DNA from: Leptothoe sp034932105
Lineage (GTDB): Bacteria; Cyanobacteriota; Cyanobacteriia; Phormidesmidales; Phormidesmidaceae
NCBI RefSeq assembly: GCF_034932105.1
Contig: NZ_JAYGIG010000009.1
Span: 1 to 64,000 of the forward strand
Direction of reading: 5' to 3'
DNA: 64,000 bases
Shown: positions 25,480 through 33,621 of the stretch, piece by piece
Position numbering within the stretch: position 1 is the stretch's first letter
Layout of the letters: each line of letters begins with the position of its first letter
The notes under the pieces: model-generated
Databases searched by the model: none
Told to the model about the DNA's origin: nothing
Seen by the model: the letters and a program-made list of their open reading frames with translations, nothing else
Program-made: the position numbers and the translations under genes

Positions 25480-26259
25480 ATGCTGTCTCCTGCGATTGAT
25501 TCCTCTTCCGATATCGTAACTGCACCGGAAGCTGTGTTGGCTTTGGAAAATGTGCATAAGGCCTACGGTAAGCGTACGATTGTCCGGGGAGTGAGCCTAT
25601 CGGTAGCCCGTGGCGAAATCGTCGGTTTGCTGGGGCCCAATGGAGCGGGGAAGACGACTACCTTTTATATGGCTACCGGTTTGGAACATCCTGATCAGGG
25701 TGCTGTACGCCTAGATAGTCGGGACATTACAAACCTTTCCATACATGAGCGTGCCCGCCTAGGGATTGGCTATTTAGCTCAAGAAGCGAGTATTTTTCGC
25801 AATCTGACGGTCGAGGATAATATTCGTTTGGTGATGGAGCAAACTCGCGTACCTCGCCATGAACGGGCCGATCGCCTAGCGAAATTAATGGGGGAATTCC
25901 GTCTGGAAAAAGTGGCTCATACGTTGGGTATTCAAGTATCTGGGGGTGAGCGCCGTCGCACAGAACTAGCCCGCGCATTGGCTTCTGGCAAGCAGGGGCC
26001 CACATTTTTGTTTCTGGATGAACCCTTTGCTGGGGTAGATCCGATTGCTGTTTCCGAAATTCAGCAAATTGTTTCCAAACTCCGCGATCGCAACATGGGT
26101 ATCCTGATTACCGATCACAATGTCCGTGAAACCCTGCGCATTATTGATCGAGCTTACATCATGAGCGATGGTCGCATCTTGGCCTACGGTAGTGCCGAGG
26201 ATCTGGCCAACAATCCCCTAGTGCGTGAGCATTATCTAGGAGACGACTTTCAGCTGTGA
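25480..26259 (+). CDS. lptB: LPS export ABC ATPase LptB
   Basis: The 259-aa ATPase has Walker A GPNGAGKTT, Q-loop LAQEASIF, signature SGGERRRTELARAL and Walker B FLFLDEPFAGVDPIAV, with the LptB-specific end ITDHNVRETLRIIDRAYIMSDGRIL. It powers LPS extraction with LptF/G-type permeases. It starts on the base after the lptA stop. The first 20 residues (LSPAIDSSSDIVTAPEAVL) are an N-terminal extension. Confidence 0.96.
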   Translation: MLSPAIDSSSDIVTAPEAVLALENVHKAYGKRTIVRGVSLSVARGEIVGLLGPNGAGKTTTFYMATGLEHPDQGAVRLDSRDITNLSIHERARLGIGYLAQEASIFRNLTVEDNIRLVMEQTRVPRHERADRLAKLMGEFRLEKVAHTLGIQVSGGERRRTELARALASGKQGPTFLFLDEPFAGVDPIAVSEIQQIVSKLRDRNMGILITDHNVRETLRIIDRAYIMSDGRILAYGSAEDLANNPLVREHYLGDDFQL

Positions 26260-26344
26260 CCCTCAGGTGCTAACCCCCAGGCGCTAGCTCCCAGCCCCTT
26301 CCGATTTTCTGTTTGCCCCCAACCCTATCGGTACCGATCGATTT

Positions 26345-27517
26345 ATGGCCTCCTCTTCCCAGCCTAATGCCTCTAGTTTTGGCTTTCCTTGGTGGCCAAC
26401 CCTATCGATTATGGATCGATACATTGCCCAGGAGCTGGCCCTCCCTTTTCTGTTTGGTGTGGGTGCTTTTTCATCCATTTTGGTCTCCGTCGGCGCCCTG
26501 TTTGATCTGATTCGTAAAATCACCGAATCGGGTTTGGAAGTCAGCCTGGCAATGCAGATATTTGTCCTAAAAATGCCTGAGTTTGTGGTGTTGGCATTTC
26601 CCATGTCAACCTTGCTCGCCACCATGATGACCTACAGTCGCTTTTCAAGCGATAGTGAACTGACCGCACTGCGGGGCTGTGGGGTCAGTGTTCGCCGCAT
26701 CATTGCCCCAGCCCTAGTGCTGAGCATGCTGATCACCGGTCTTACCTTTGTTTTCAATGAGGTGATTACCCCCGCTGCTAACTATCGGGCGAAGGTCATG
26801 TTGGACCAGGCCTTTAACTCCGAGAAACCGCCTTTCCGAGAGCGGAACATTATGTATCAGGAGTATCAACAGGCAGAGGACGGCAGCGGCAAAGAATTGG
26901 GCCGTCTATTCTATGCTCGGCGATTTAATGGCGAAGAAATGCAGGGGCTGACCATTCTCGATTTTTCCCAAACTGGCCTAGAGCAAGTAGTCAGTGCAGA
27001 ATCTGCCACCTGGAATTTTGTCGATAACGTGTGGACATTTTTTAATGGCACTATCTACGCCATTTCCCCCGATGGTTCCTTCGGCCACATTGTGACCTTT
27101 GATCGCCAGGATCTAAATTTACCCCGCACGCCTCTAGATTTAGCCGCCCGCGGCAAAGACGATAACGAGATGAATATTGCGGAAACGCGGCAGCATCTCA
27201 ATCAAATCGTGCGTAAGTCTGGCGATGACCGCAATATTCGCGTTTGGGAATTACGCCTGTACCAGCGTTATGCCCTGCCCTTTGTGTGCATCGTTTTTGG
27301 CATTGTTGGTTCTGCCGTGGGGATTCGTCCACAACGCACCGGTAAAGCCACCAGCTTTGGCATTAGTGTCGTGATTATCTTTGGCTATTACCTGATCAGC
27401 TTTATTGCGGATGCCCTTGGTAAAGTAGGCACTCTCCATCCGATGGCGGCGGCTTGGCTGGCACCGATACTTGGTCTGGTCGTCGGTAGTTTGCTGGTGT
27501 TGCAAGCGTCCAAGTAG
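26345..27517 (+). CDS. LptF/LptG-family LPS export permease
   Basis: The 390-aa membrane protein is a YjgP/YjgQ-family permease: first spans start at IMDRYIAQELALPFLFGVGAFSSI, a beta-jellyroll periplasmic domain fills the middle (about residues 130-280), and three spans close the protein (LPFVCIVFGIVGSAVGIRPQRTGKA). Cyanobacteria commonly have one such protein with LptB rather than the LptF/LptG pair. Start at ATG 26345; the frame's likely biological start may be MDRYIAQ at 26411. It is third in the lpt operon. Confidence 0.92.
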   Translation: MASSSQPNASSFGFPWWPTLSIMDRYIAQELALPFLFGVGAFSSILVSVGALFDLIRKITESGLEVSLAMQIFVLKMPEFVVLAFPMSTLLATMMTYSRFSSDSELTALRGCGVSVRRIIAPALVLSMLITGLTFVFNEVITPAANYRAKVMLDQAFNSEKPPFRERNIMYQEYQQAEDGSGKELGRLFYARRFNGEEMQGLTILDFSQTGLEQVVSAESATWNFVDNVWTFFNGTIYAISPDGSFGHIVTFDRQDLNLPRTPLDLAARGKDDNEMNIAETRQHLNQIVRKSGDDRNIRVWELRLYQRYALPFVCIVFGIVGSAVGIRPQRTGKATSFGISVVIIFGYYLISFIADALGKVGTLHPMAAAWLAPILGLVVGSLLVLQASK

Positions 27518-27635
27518 CATTCAGACATTAGTGTCAGATAGTTTATTGATGTGTTTGTCCTGGTTATTCAACACCTGATTGATTGTTACTATTTCAACTC
27601 TGCAGCAAAGGACGGTGTATCAAAAAATATGCACC

Positions 27636-27818
27636 CTACTCAACCACACGTAGTCGCCCTTGGGTCAGTGCATCATAAATCTGATTGATCAACATTTTGT
27701 CATGGGCACTGATGTTATTACCAGAAAACATCGCCATCAAAACGCCCTGATCGGCGCGAGTAATACGGCGAGTTGCAAAGATCTTGGCAACCATTTCTTC
27801 CACCGATTGAATAGCCAT
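27636..27818 (-). CDS. Small conserved cyanobacterial protein
   Basis: The 60-aa protein (VEEMVAKIFATRRITRADQG, then INQIYDALTQGRLRVVE) looks like a compact helical family I have seen as a hypothetical in many cyanobacteria: helix pair, conserved RRITR-DQ and a C-terminal GRxRVV. No function is known to me. Convergent with lptF, with 118 bases between stops. Confidence 0.75.
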   Translation of the reverse strand: MAIQSVEEMVAKIFATRRITRADQGVLMAMFSGNNISAHDKMLINQIYDALTQGRLRVVE

Positions 27819-28147
27819 AAAGGTTCACCCAAAAATTCAGAGAGACAGCATCGCACCCCAGCGACCAAAAACAGGTATAAAATAAAACGCACAACCTAGT
27901 TGTTTTACATAAACCAATCTATAGGGTCTGCTACAGACTCACATCCGTGGTATGCCGTATTTCAATTATTGAGCCTTGGCTGTCTCCTAATAAGTAATTA
28001 TCCTCTGGTCATACAAATTCTTTAAACTGTCATTCACACATAAAAGAACATCAGTAAATGTACTGAGTGTTCACTGAGACATTCCAGCCCTATAAGGTTG
28101 AACCTACCTGTAGAAGGGACTTAGGGAGAAGCCTCAGCACATTAATC

Positions 28148-28182
28148 AAAAACTCCCTCTGCGAATTATTCGCAAAGGGAGT
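28148..28182 (-). terminator. Minus-strand intrinsic terminator
   Basis: Read on the minus strand: ACTCCCT, a mismatch, TGCGAAT, one base, ATTCGCA, a mismatch, AGGGAGT, then TTTTTG. Two 7-bp stem segments and a T5 tail. It probably ends rpe transcripts about 240 bases after the stop. Confidence 0.75.
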
Positions 28183-28370
28183 GGTCAAATCTTTCCCAAT
28201 TTTGTCAGAGATTATCCGTAATTTCCCTAGGGGATTTTGTTGTAATGGACGTTCGGGATTTACGTATTCTTTACAACGTACCCATTGCCTCAAGGGGGTT
28301 TCAGTCCCGATTAAAAATCCAAGGGTATGGGTATGTTTACAACATCTTGATCGAAAACTTCAGTTTCCTG

Positions 28371-28408
28371 TCGCAGCCAACTCAGTCCGTCTAGTTGGCT
28401 GCGATTTT
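28371..28408 (+). terminator. Plus-strand intrinsic terminator beside rpe
   Basis: TCGCAGCCAAC (28371-28381) pairs with GTTGGCTGCGA (28394-28404) around a 12-base loop and is followed by TTTT. A second stem, CCGTCTAGTT (28387-28396) with AACTAGACGG (28422-28431), shares three bases with it, so the two cannot form together. Confidence 0.7.
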
Positions 28409-28423
28409 GGCTGCGATCAGTAA

Positions 28424-29125
28424 CTAGACGGCTGCTAACTCAGGAGAAGGGCTCTTGCTATTCCGAATATTGGTAATCGCTTCAGCATAGTCCGGTGCGT
28501 TAAACACAGCAGAGCCAGCAACAACTGCATTAGCCCCGGCCTCCACTACTTGCCAAGTGTTATGAGCTTTCAGGCCACCATCCACTTCAATCCATGGATC
28601 GAGGCCACGGCTGTCACACATCTGACGTAGTTTACGAATTTTCGGCAACACTCCAGGGATAAATGATTGTCCTCCAAAGCCAGGATTCACACTCATAATC
28701 AGCACTAGATCACACAGTTCCAGTACATAATCGATTAGCTCTAAGGGTGTGGAAGGGTTAAGCACTACACCAGCCTGCTTACCCATATCGCGAATCCGGC
28801 TCAGGGTGCTATGTAAATGGGGAGATGCCGTATGCTCCGCATGGACTGAAATGATATCCGCCCCCGCTTCGGCAAATTCTTCGATATACTTTTCTGGCTC
28901 GACAATCATCAAGTGAACATCAAGGGGCTTTTGTGTCACTGGTCGCAACGCTTTCACGATTAAAGGGCCAATGGTGATGTTGGGCACAAAGCGACCATCC
29001 ATCACATCAACATGAATCCAATCTGCACCGGCTGCATCAACTGCCCGAACTTCATCGCCCAGTCGACTAAAATCAGCAGATAAAATGGATGGGGAAATAA
29101 CAACAGACTTTTTTGATTGAGTCAT
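28424..29125 (-). CDS. rpe: Ribulose-phosphate 3-epimerase
   Basis: The enzyme of about 233 residues interconverts ribulose-5-P and xylulose-5-P in the Calvin and pentose-phosphate pathways. The TIM-barrel signatures are all there: ISPSILSADF, HVDVMDGRFVPNITIGP, HLMIVEP, HAEHTAS, MSVNPGFGGQSFIP and VDGGLKAHN with metal ligands His, Asp and His. Start at MTQSKKS (29125); the frame is open to 29149. Confidence 0.97.
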   Translation of the reverse strand: MTQSKKSVVISPSILSADFSRLGDEVRAVDAAGADWIHVDVMDGRFVPNITIGPLIVKALRPVTQKPLDVHLMIVEPEKYIEEFAEAGADIISVHAEHTASPHLHSTLSRIRDMGKQAGVVLNPSTPLELIDYVLELCDLVLIMSVNPGFGGQSFIPGVLPKIRKLRQMCDSRGLDPWIEVDGGLKAHNTWQVVEAGANAVVAGSAVFNAPDYAEAITNIRNSKSPSPELAAV

Positions 29126-29251
29126 GGGGAACCCGCCTTGCGTAATCACCGTTAATGGTCACTATCGTAACAAAAACTTAGTATCAAAATTGTTACACGC
29201 TGTATTAGTTGATGCGATTCATTATTTCAACGTATATCTACGGGAGTCTTC

Positions 29252-30958
29252 ATGGGAATTTTTCGGCATCTTTCTGATCAATCTAGCTACCTTCATCATC
29301 CCAAGCGAAGGTATTTATGGTCCTCCTTCGCCCTACTCATAGGCCTCGTCAGTGGAGTTCCGGCTTTAGCTCTGTCCATCTCGGTCGGGGCTGATGGGAT
29401 TGATGCTCGTCGTTTGCACCAGTCTCCTTACAATCTGACTGGCAAAAAAATTGCTATTGGTCAGGTTGAAGGTGGACGCCCCGGACTCTTTGGTTTAGAT
29501 AAATTAGCCATTCCTAATAATCCAGTCGCCGTTAATCAAGTTCTACAACTTGACGGGGTTGCAGTTTCTGATGAGTTTGTCGATAACCATGCTAATCATG
29601 TCGCTAGCGTCATGATCAGTCAGGACAAGCGACTGACAGGTGTTGCCCCTGATGCCACCTTATTTTCTGCATCCATTGGGCCGCTGACGGGAGAGCTGAG
29701 CGGTCAACCTCAAGAATGTTTGACCACTCAGCACATTGCCCTCCGCAATAGTGATGATGTGAGAGCCATCAACTTTAGCTTTGGTGAACCCCTCGTTAAT
29801 GACCCCCGTCCCAATGCTAGCCTTGATGGCAATGCTCTTTTGACTCAGTGCATCGACTGGTCTAGCGCCTTTCATAAAGCTCTGTATGTCATTGCGGGGA
29901 ATCAGGGGGGCGGCGGCATCCCCATTCCCACCGATAACTTTAATGGTATCAACGTTGCCTACTCAACTCAGGTAGACGGGCGCTTTGTCAAAATTGACTA
30001 CGCTAATGCCAGTAGTGAACCTAGCTTTAGTCCCTCTGGGACAAGCGTGCCAGAATCTAATGTGGGGCCTAGACGTTCAATCAACTTGGTGGCCCCTGGA
30101 GATGACATTAGAATGTTGAATGTCGATGGGCAAGAAGTTTTGAGCAGCGGATCTAGCTTTGCAGCTCCCCATGTAGCGGCGACAGTTGCTTTATTGCAGG
30201 AATGGGGCGATCGCCAAATTCGTACGGCTGGCTGGCGATTGGATGCCCGTGAGCCCATGGTTATGAAAGCGGTCTTGCTCAATGCTGCAGATAAGTTAAT
30301 GGATAATGGGGATGGTCAGAACCTGGGCATGGCCCGTACCCTACTGGATGAATTAAATCTTACTTGGATTGATTCCGATGCCTATCGTGATCCTAAAGTT
30401 CCGCTCCATCGAGAACTGGGTACAGGGCATCTCAATGCCTTTAGGGCTTACGAACAATTTAATGGTGGCCAATGGAGTCCTGGTAATGTAGCGGTTAAGG
30501 GCTGGGACTATAATGTCTTGGCCTTGTCTACGGCAGAGGCCTCACCGCAACAGCCTGCCCATGCAGACTACATCATCGACGAACCGCTCAACGCAGGGAG
30601 CTATTTTTCTGCGACCCTAGCCTGGGAGCGTCAGGTGTCATTGGCAGACAGCAACGGTAACCGCCTGTATGACATCGGGGAAGGCTTTGATGCCCAGGAG
30701 CTCAATAACCTAGACCTTTACCTGATGGCTGTCGATGAAAATGATATTTCCAAAAGCATTTGGTCTTCGGTCAGTGACGTCGATAGTGTGGAGCACATCT
30801 TTTACAAACTTCCCCAGACTGGTCGCTATAAACTGAGGGTTGTCTATCAACAACGGAGCACTGCCGAAAAACCACAATCGTATTCCCTAGCTTGGTGGGG
30901 GGCAGGGGCATCAACACCAACTATTAGCAGTACTCACCATGGGCAACATTCAAATTAA
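29252..30958 (+). CDS. Secreted subtilisin-family (S8) protease-like protein
   Basis: The 568-aa protein has a signal segment (FALLIGLVSGVPALA) and an S8 domain of about 300 residues. The His motif is DNHANHVASV (His113), the oxyanion Asn is AGNQGG (Asn217) and the Ser motif is GSSFAAPHVAATVALL (Ser302). The first acid of the triad, normally DTG or DSG, is Glu73 in IGQVEGGRPG. A C-terminal beta-sandwich region (LDLYLMAVDENDISKS) resembles PPC-like or P-domain folds. The Glu form with EGGRPG or EPGRPG recurs, from memory, in a branch of uncharacterised S8 proteins, so this may be a natural variant and not decay. Overlaps the next gene by 20 bases. Confidence 0.82.
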   Translation: MGIFRHLSDQSSYLHHPKRRYLWSSFALLIGLVSGVPALALSISVGADGIDARRLHQSPYNLTGKKIAIGQVEGGRPGLFGLDKLAIPNNPVAVNQVLQLDGVAVSDEFVDNHANHVASVMISQDKRLTGVAPDATLFSASIGPLTGELSGQPQECLTTQHIALRNSDDVRAINFSFGEPLVNDPRPNASLDGNALLTQCIDWSSAFHKALYVIAGNQGGGGIPIPTDNFNGINVAYSTQVDGRFVKIDYANASSEPSFSPSGTSVPESNVGPRRSINLVAPGDDIRMLNVDGQEVLSSGSSFAAPHVAATVALLQEWGDRQIRTAGWRLDAREPMVMKAVLLNAADKLMDNGDGQNLGMARTLLDELNLTWIDSDAYRDPKVPLHRELGTGHLNAFRAYEQFNGGQWSPGNVAVKGWDYNVLALSTAEASPQQPAHADYIIDEPLNAGSYFSATLAWERQVSLADSNGNRLYDIGEGFDAQELNNLDLYLMAVDENDISKSIWSSVSDVDSVEHIFYKLPQTGRYKLRVVYQQRSTAEKPQSYSLAWWGAGASTPTISSTHHGQHSN

Positions 30959-31214
30959 CCACTACCCAAAGCCATCGGAGCTGGAGGCCATGGATGTGTA
31001 TTCATGGCCCATCTGGCAAAAGGAAACGTCGGAATTTCCCTGGCACTATGGTCAAACAGAGACTTGTTATTTCCTCGCAGGTGCCGTCACCGTTACTCCG
31101 GAAGGTGGTGACCCTGTTTCCATGGGGCAAGGTGACTTAGTCACGTTTCCTGCGGGTATGAGCTGTGTCTGGTGTATAGAGGCTGCTGTCAAGAAACATT
31201 ACTTATTTCACTAA
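30939..31214 (+). CDS. Cupin-domain protein (Cupin_3 type)
   Basis: The 91-aa protein is a small single-domain cupin: WPIWQKETSEFPWHYGQTETCYFLAGAVTVTPEGG, then DLVTFPAGMSCVWCIEAAVKKHY. It has the compact beta-barrel of the DUF861 family, which resembles ureidoglycolate and EutQ-type proteins. Function unknown. Its start lies within the last 20 bases of the S8 gene in a different frame, so it is translationally coupled. The C-terminal codons end just before a hairpin terminator. Confidence 0.85.
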   Translation: MGNIQINHYPKPSELEAMDVYSWPIWQKETSEFPWHYGQTETCYFLAGAVTVTPEGGDPVSMGQGDLVTFPAGMSCVWCIEAAVKKHYLFH

Positions 31215-31258
31215 AGTGCCCAGCCCTTAATGGGGGTTCTTTTTTGGGTGCTCACCAT

Positions 31259-31299
31259 AAAAATGCCCCCTTGAATCGCAACTTCAAGGGGGCATTTTT
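31259..31299. terminator. Bidirectional intrinsic terminator
   Basis: A perfect stem AAAAATGCCCCCTTGAA / TTCAAGGGGGCATTTTT with a 7-base loop. T5 on both strands serves the cupin gene from the left and nblA from the right. Confidence 0.93.
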
Positions 31300-31320
31300 A
31301 CAAGTTCTACCATGGCGGCT

Positions 31321-31488
31321 TTAGGCGTTTTTAAGTAAATGCTTGACCAAGTTATCCTTGACCATCATCTGGCGCATTACTTCAACTACATAGTTCTGGG
31401 CATCTTCATGGGAAAGATTGCGTACCTGATCTTTCAAGATCTGGAGTTGAAACTGTTGTTCTAATGTCAATTGACCTGGCATGTCCAT
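31321..31488 (-). CDS. nblA: NblA-family phycobilisome degradation protein
   Basis: The 55-aa protein (start MDMPGQLTLEQQFQ, end HLLKNA) has the NblA/Ycf18 pattern: LTLEQQF, then QVRNLSHEDAQNYVVEVMRQMMVKDNLVKHLL. NblA is a small helical adaptor that brings Clp protease to phycobilisomes during nitrogen or sulfur starvation and turnover. A strong Shine-Dalgarno, GGAGGAGT, lies five bases before the ATG at 31488; an in-frame ATG at 31482 is possible. It is short enough to be missed by length-limited gene finding. Its presence implies the organism makes phycobilisomes. Confidence 0.9.
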   Translation of the reverse strand: MDMPGQLTLEQQFQLQILKDQVRNLSHEDAQNYVVEVMRQMMVKDNLVKHLLKNA

Positions 31489-31891
31489 AGGTCACTCCTC
31501 CGGAAATCAGTATGGATGACAGAGGCTGTTGCCAGCTGTCTTACTCTAAGATCTTAGCGACAATACAATTAATCGTCAACCTGTCAAGCAATAAATAATC
31601 AAGTAAACATTTATTTACAAAAGTGAGTTGAATTTGGTAGTGAAATAGGCAGAACTGCCTTGGTACAGCGCCTGTTGCTGTGTGAAACTACGTGTTTCTC
31701 ATCAAACTTTTCCCATGAACTCTCATAAAAGTTGGCACCTTGAAAAAACGAACTAGGATGCCTTTCGTTCAGTGGGGGATTTTTAGTTGTACCGCGAAAA
31801 ATAATTGACTGCGTTCAGCTGGCCAACAATGAAGATTTAGGGTTCGCATAAGACCCAGGCGTTATGCAGTCAGAAAAGTATTAGTGCTAAA
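31489..31891. other. nblA upstream region
   Basis: 403 bases with no gene seen. It must hold the nblA promoter. AT-rich tracts occur at about 31560-31630. I could not find a confident NtcA site (GTA-N8-TAC). Confidence 0.35.
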
Positions 31892-31963
<72 letters not shown>

Positions 31964-31982
31964 GGTGGAAAAAGGTGTGTGG

Positions 31983-32064
31983 TGGGCCGTGTTGGATTTG
32001 AACCAACGTAGGCGTAGCCAGCGGATTTACAGTCCGCCCCCATTAACCACTCGGGCAACGACCC
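31983..32064 (-). tRNA. tRNA-Tyr (GTA)
   Basis: 82-nt class II tRNA with a long variable arm (GGCTACGCCTACG region). Anticodon loop ACTGTAAA gives GTA. Acceptor GGGTCGT pairs with ACGGCCC (one G-T pair). The T-arm reads TTGGTTCAAATCCAA. Confidence 0.94.
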
Positions 32065-32089
32065 ACACCTTACCGATATTCATCGGTAA

Positions 32090-32162
32090 TGCCAGGAGGC
32101 GGACTTGAACCGCCGACACGAGGATTTTCAATCCACTGCTCTACCAACTGAGCTATCCCGGC
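32090..32162 (-). tRNA. tRNA-Phe (GAA)
   Basis: 73-nt cloverleaf. Acceptor GCCGGGA pairs with TCCTGGC (one wobble), D-arm AGCTCAGTTGGTAGAGCA, anticodon loop TTGAAAA with anticodon GAA. First of the Phe-Tyr-Thr cluster. Confidence 0.95.
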
Positions 32163-32328
32163 AACAAGGGGCATGGTTGCCTCGCTTGCGCGCCTAAACA
32201 AGTTAGCAAAAGAGGGGAACCGTTAGCAAGCTCAAACTTGGGATCTTTTGCCCTCAAGTTGCGGCACCATCTGCAGGAAGCTTAGAGTAGGACTTTTTTG
32301 TCGCTAGAAATTCCGGATAGGAATGCCT

Positions 32329-32778
32329 TTATTGAATCTCTTGCAGCCGGGCTAACCGCAAAGAAAAGTCCCCTATGCCCTGGCCAGCATAGGATCTGAC
32401 CCGAACAGTGTACTGGCCGGATGTAGCAATGCGGGCAAACAGTAAGGAGTTGGTAGACCCGTCGGGGCCATCGTCATTTTCGCTGACGGTATTTCCGTCA
32501 GCCCCGAGCAAACTGACTAGGGTGTCAAACTCTTCTGAAATTAGATCAATGGTGATTTGATCCCCTTCAAATAGCTCAACCTTGTAGTCCCTGGCAAAAC
32601 CACCTACGCCCGTGGGAATGTCCCTCTCAGAAAGAGTATCGCTAATTTCACGCCCTCCCGTTAGCTCGATGGGAGTGTAAATTTGAGCCATGGCACTGCT
32701 GGCACTGGCCAATCCGATGGTCAGTAATGTCGTGGGAATCAATAGGGCGTGGCGTACCATTTTTCTAGATTGCTTCAT
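32329..32778 (-). CDS. Secreted PPC-domain protein
   Basis: The 149-aa protein has a signal peptide (HALLIPTTLLTIGLASASSAMAQ, cleavage after AMA) and a single PPC (bacterial pre-peptidase C-terminal) beta-sandwich: RDYKVELFEGDQITIDL, DTLVSLLGADGNTVSENDD and FARIATSGQYTVRVRSY. The PPC domain usually follows secreted peptidases; free-standing copies occur in cyanobacteria. Function unknown. Convergent with nothing; its promoter faces the DUF4112 gene. Confidence 0.87.
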   Translation of the reverse strand: MKQSRKMVRHALLIPTTLLTIGLASASSAMAQIYTPIELTGGREISDTLSERDIPTGVGGFARDYKVELFEGDQITIDLISEEFDTLVSLLGADGNTVSENDDGPDGSTNSLLFARIATSGQYTVRVRSYAGQGIGDFSLRLARLQEIQ

Positions 32779-32994
32779 GATTGGGATAAAAATGGGTCAT
32801 TCAGATTGTGACATTATGCACTAAGCTTCGGTTTCGTGATATCGCTAAACCAGCTTGTAAAGTTGATTAACTAGCTAATTTGCTTGAAAGCAGTCCTCGG
32901 ATGACTTGCTTATTAAAGTGCTCAGATTTTAAAGTGCTCAGATTTTTGTAATCTGTACCATTGGTTGTGCTGAAACAGGTAGAGTCCTAAGTGT

Positions 32995-33507
32995 ATGCCG
33001 TGGAAAAAGCCTACTATGCCCCGTTCTGAGTTCAGCTCTGCTCTGTCGGAGAGTCATGCGCATCCAGCCTTACGGAGACTACGCAATCTGAGTCATGTTT
33101 TGGATAATGCGATCGCAATTCCTGGTCTCAACTACCGGGTAGGTCTAGACCCCCTGTTCGGCCTCCTGCCCGGTGGCGGCGACCTAATGGCAGGGCTAAT
33201 TTCCATCTACGTCGTAGCTGAAGCTGCTCGGATAGGGGTTCCGGCCGCCACCCTAGGCCGCATGGGATTGAACATCTTAACCGAGGTGCTCGTAGGGGCA
33301 GTACCCATGATTGGCGACCTATTTGACGTTGTCTGGAAAGCCAATGCCCGCAATGTCGATTTACTAGAGCGGCATCTGCGCGATCCCATCCCTAGTCGTC
33401 GGGCCGATAAGCTCTTTGCCATCGTCTTAATTGCAGGCTTATTAGGTGTGATCCTAGGGGCCGCAACCCTATCATTCCTGTTTGTGCGTTGGCTCCTGCA
33501 GCTGTAA
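32995..33507 (+). CDS. DUF4112 membrane protein
   Basis: The 170-aa protein has the DUF4112 pattern: RLRNLSHVLDNAIAIPGLNYRVGLDPLFGLLPGGGDL, GMGLNIL-like helix, and a C-terminal membrane span (LFAIVLIAGLLGVILGAATLSFLFV). It is common in cyanobacteria and proteobacteria and has no assigned role. Start at ATG 32995; a second ATG at 33016 (MPRSEF) is also possible. Confidence 0.88.
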   Translation: MPWKKPTMPRSEFSSALSESHAHPALRRLRNLSHVLDNAIAIPGLNYRVGLDPLFGLLPGGGDLMAGLISIYVVAEAARIGVPAATLGRMGLNILTEVLVGAVPMIGDLFDVVWKANARNVDLLERHLRDPIPSRRADKLFAIVLIAGLLGVILGAATLSFLFVRWLLQL

Positions 33508-33621
33508 GATGAAAAGCTTGGTTGTATTCCAGCTGCCATCTGAGGTTTTCCCTACGCAAAAACTACAGCGGTTGGATGTATAGCGAGTTTATTCCATAGG
33601 CCTGCAGGATAGAAGAATTCC

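Larger units (their letters stand above)
27819..28423. other. Long spacer with facing terminators; possible small RNA
   Basis: There is no credible protein gene in 605 bases. Two strong hairpins are present (28148-28182 and 28371-28408, listed separately) pointing in opposite directions. The plus-strand one has no plus-strand gene upstream until lptF ends at 27517, so an untranslated plus-strand RNA ending near 28410 is plausible. Frames at 28067-28423 (plus) and 28090-28293 (minus) look random. Confidence 0.45.

Noticed and set aside
28298..28308. GTTTCAGTCCC resembling a CRISPR repeat start
   Set aside because: It occurs once only; there is no array of evenly spaced repeats in the window and no cas gene.
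28067..28423. 118-codon plus-strand frame in the rpe spacer
   Set aside because: Random composition, several hairpins inside, no ribosome-binding site and no recognisable family; the sequence reads better as untranslated.
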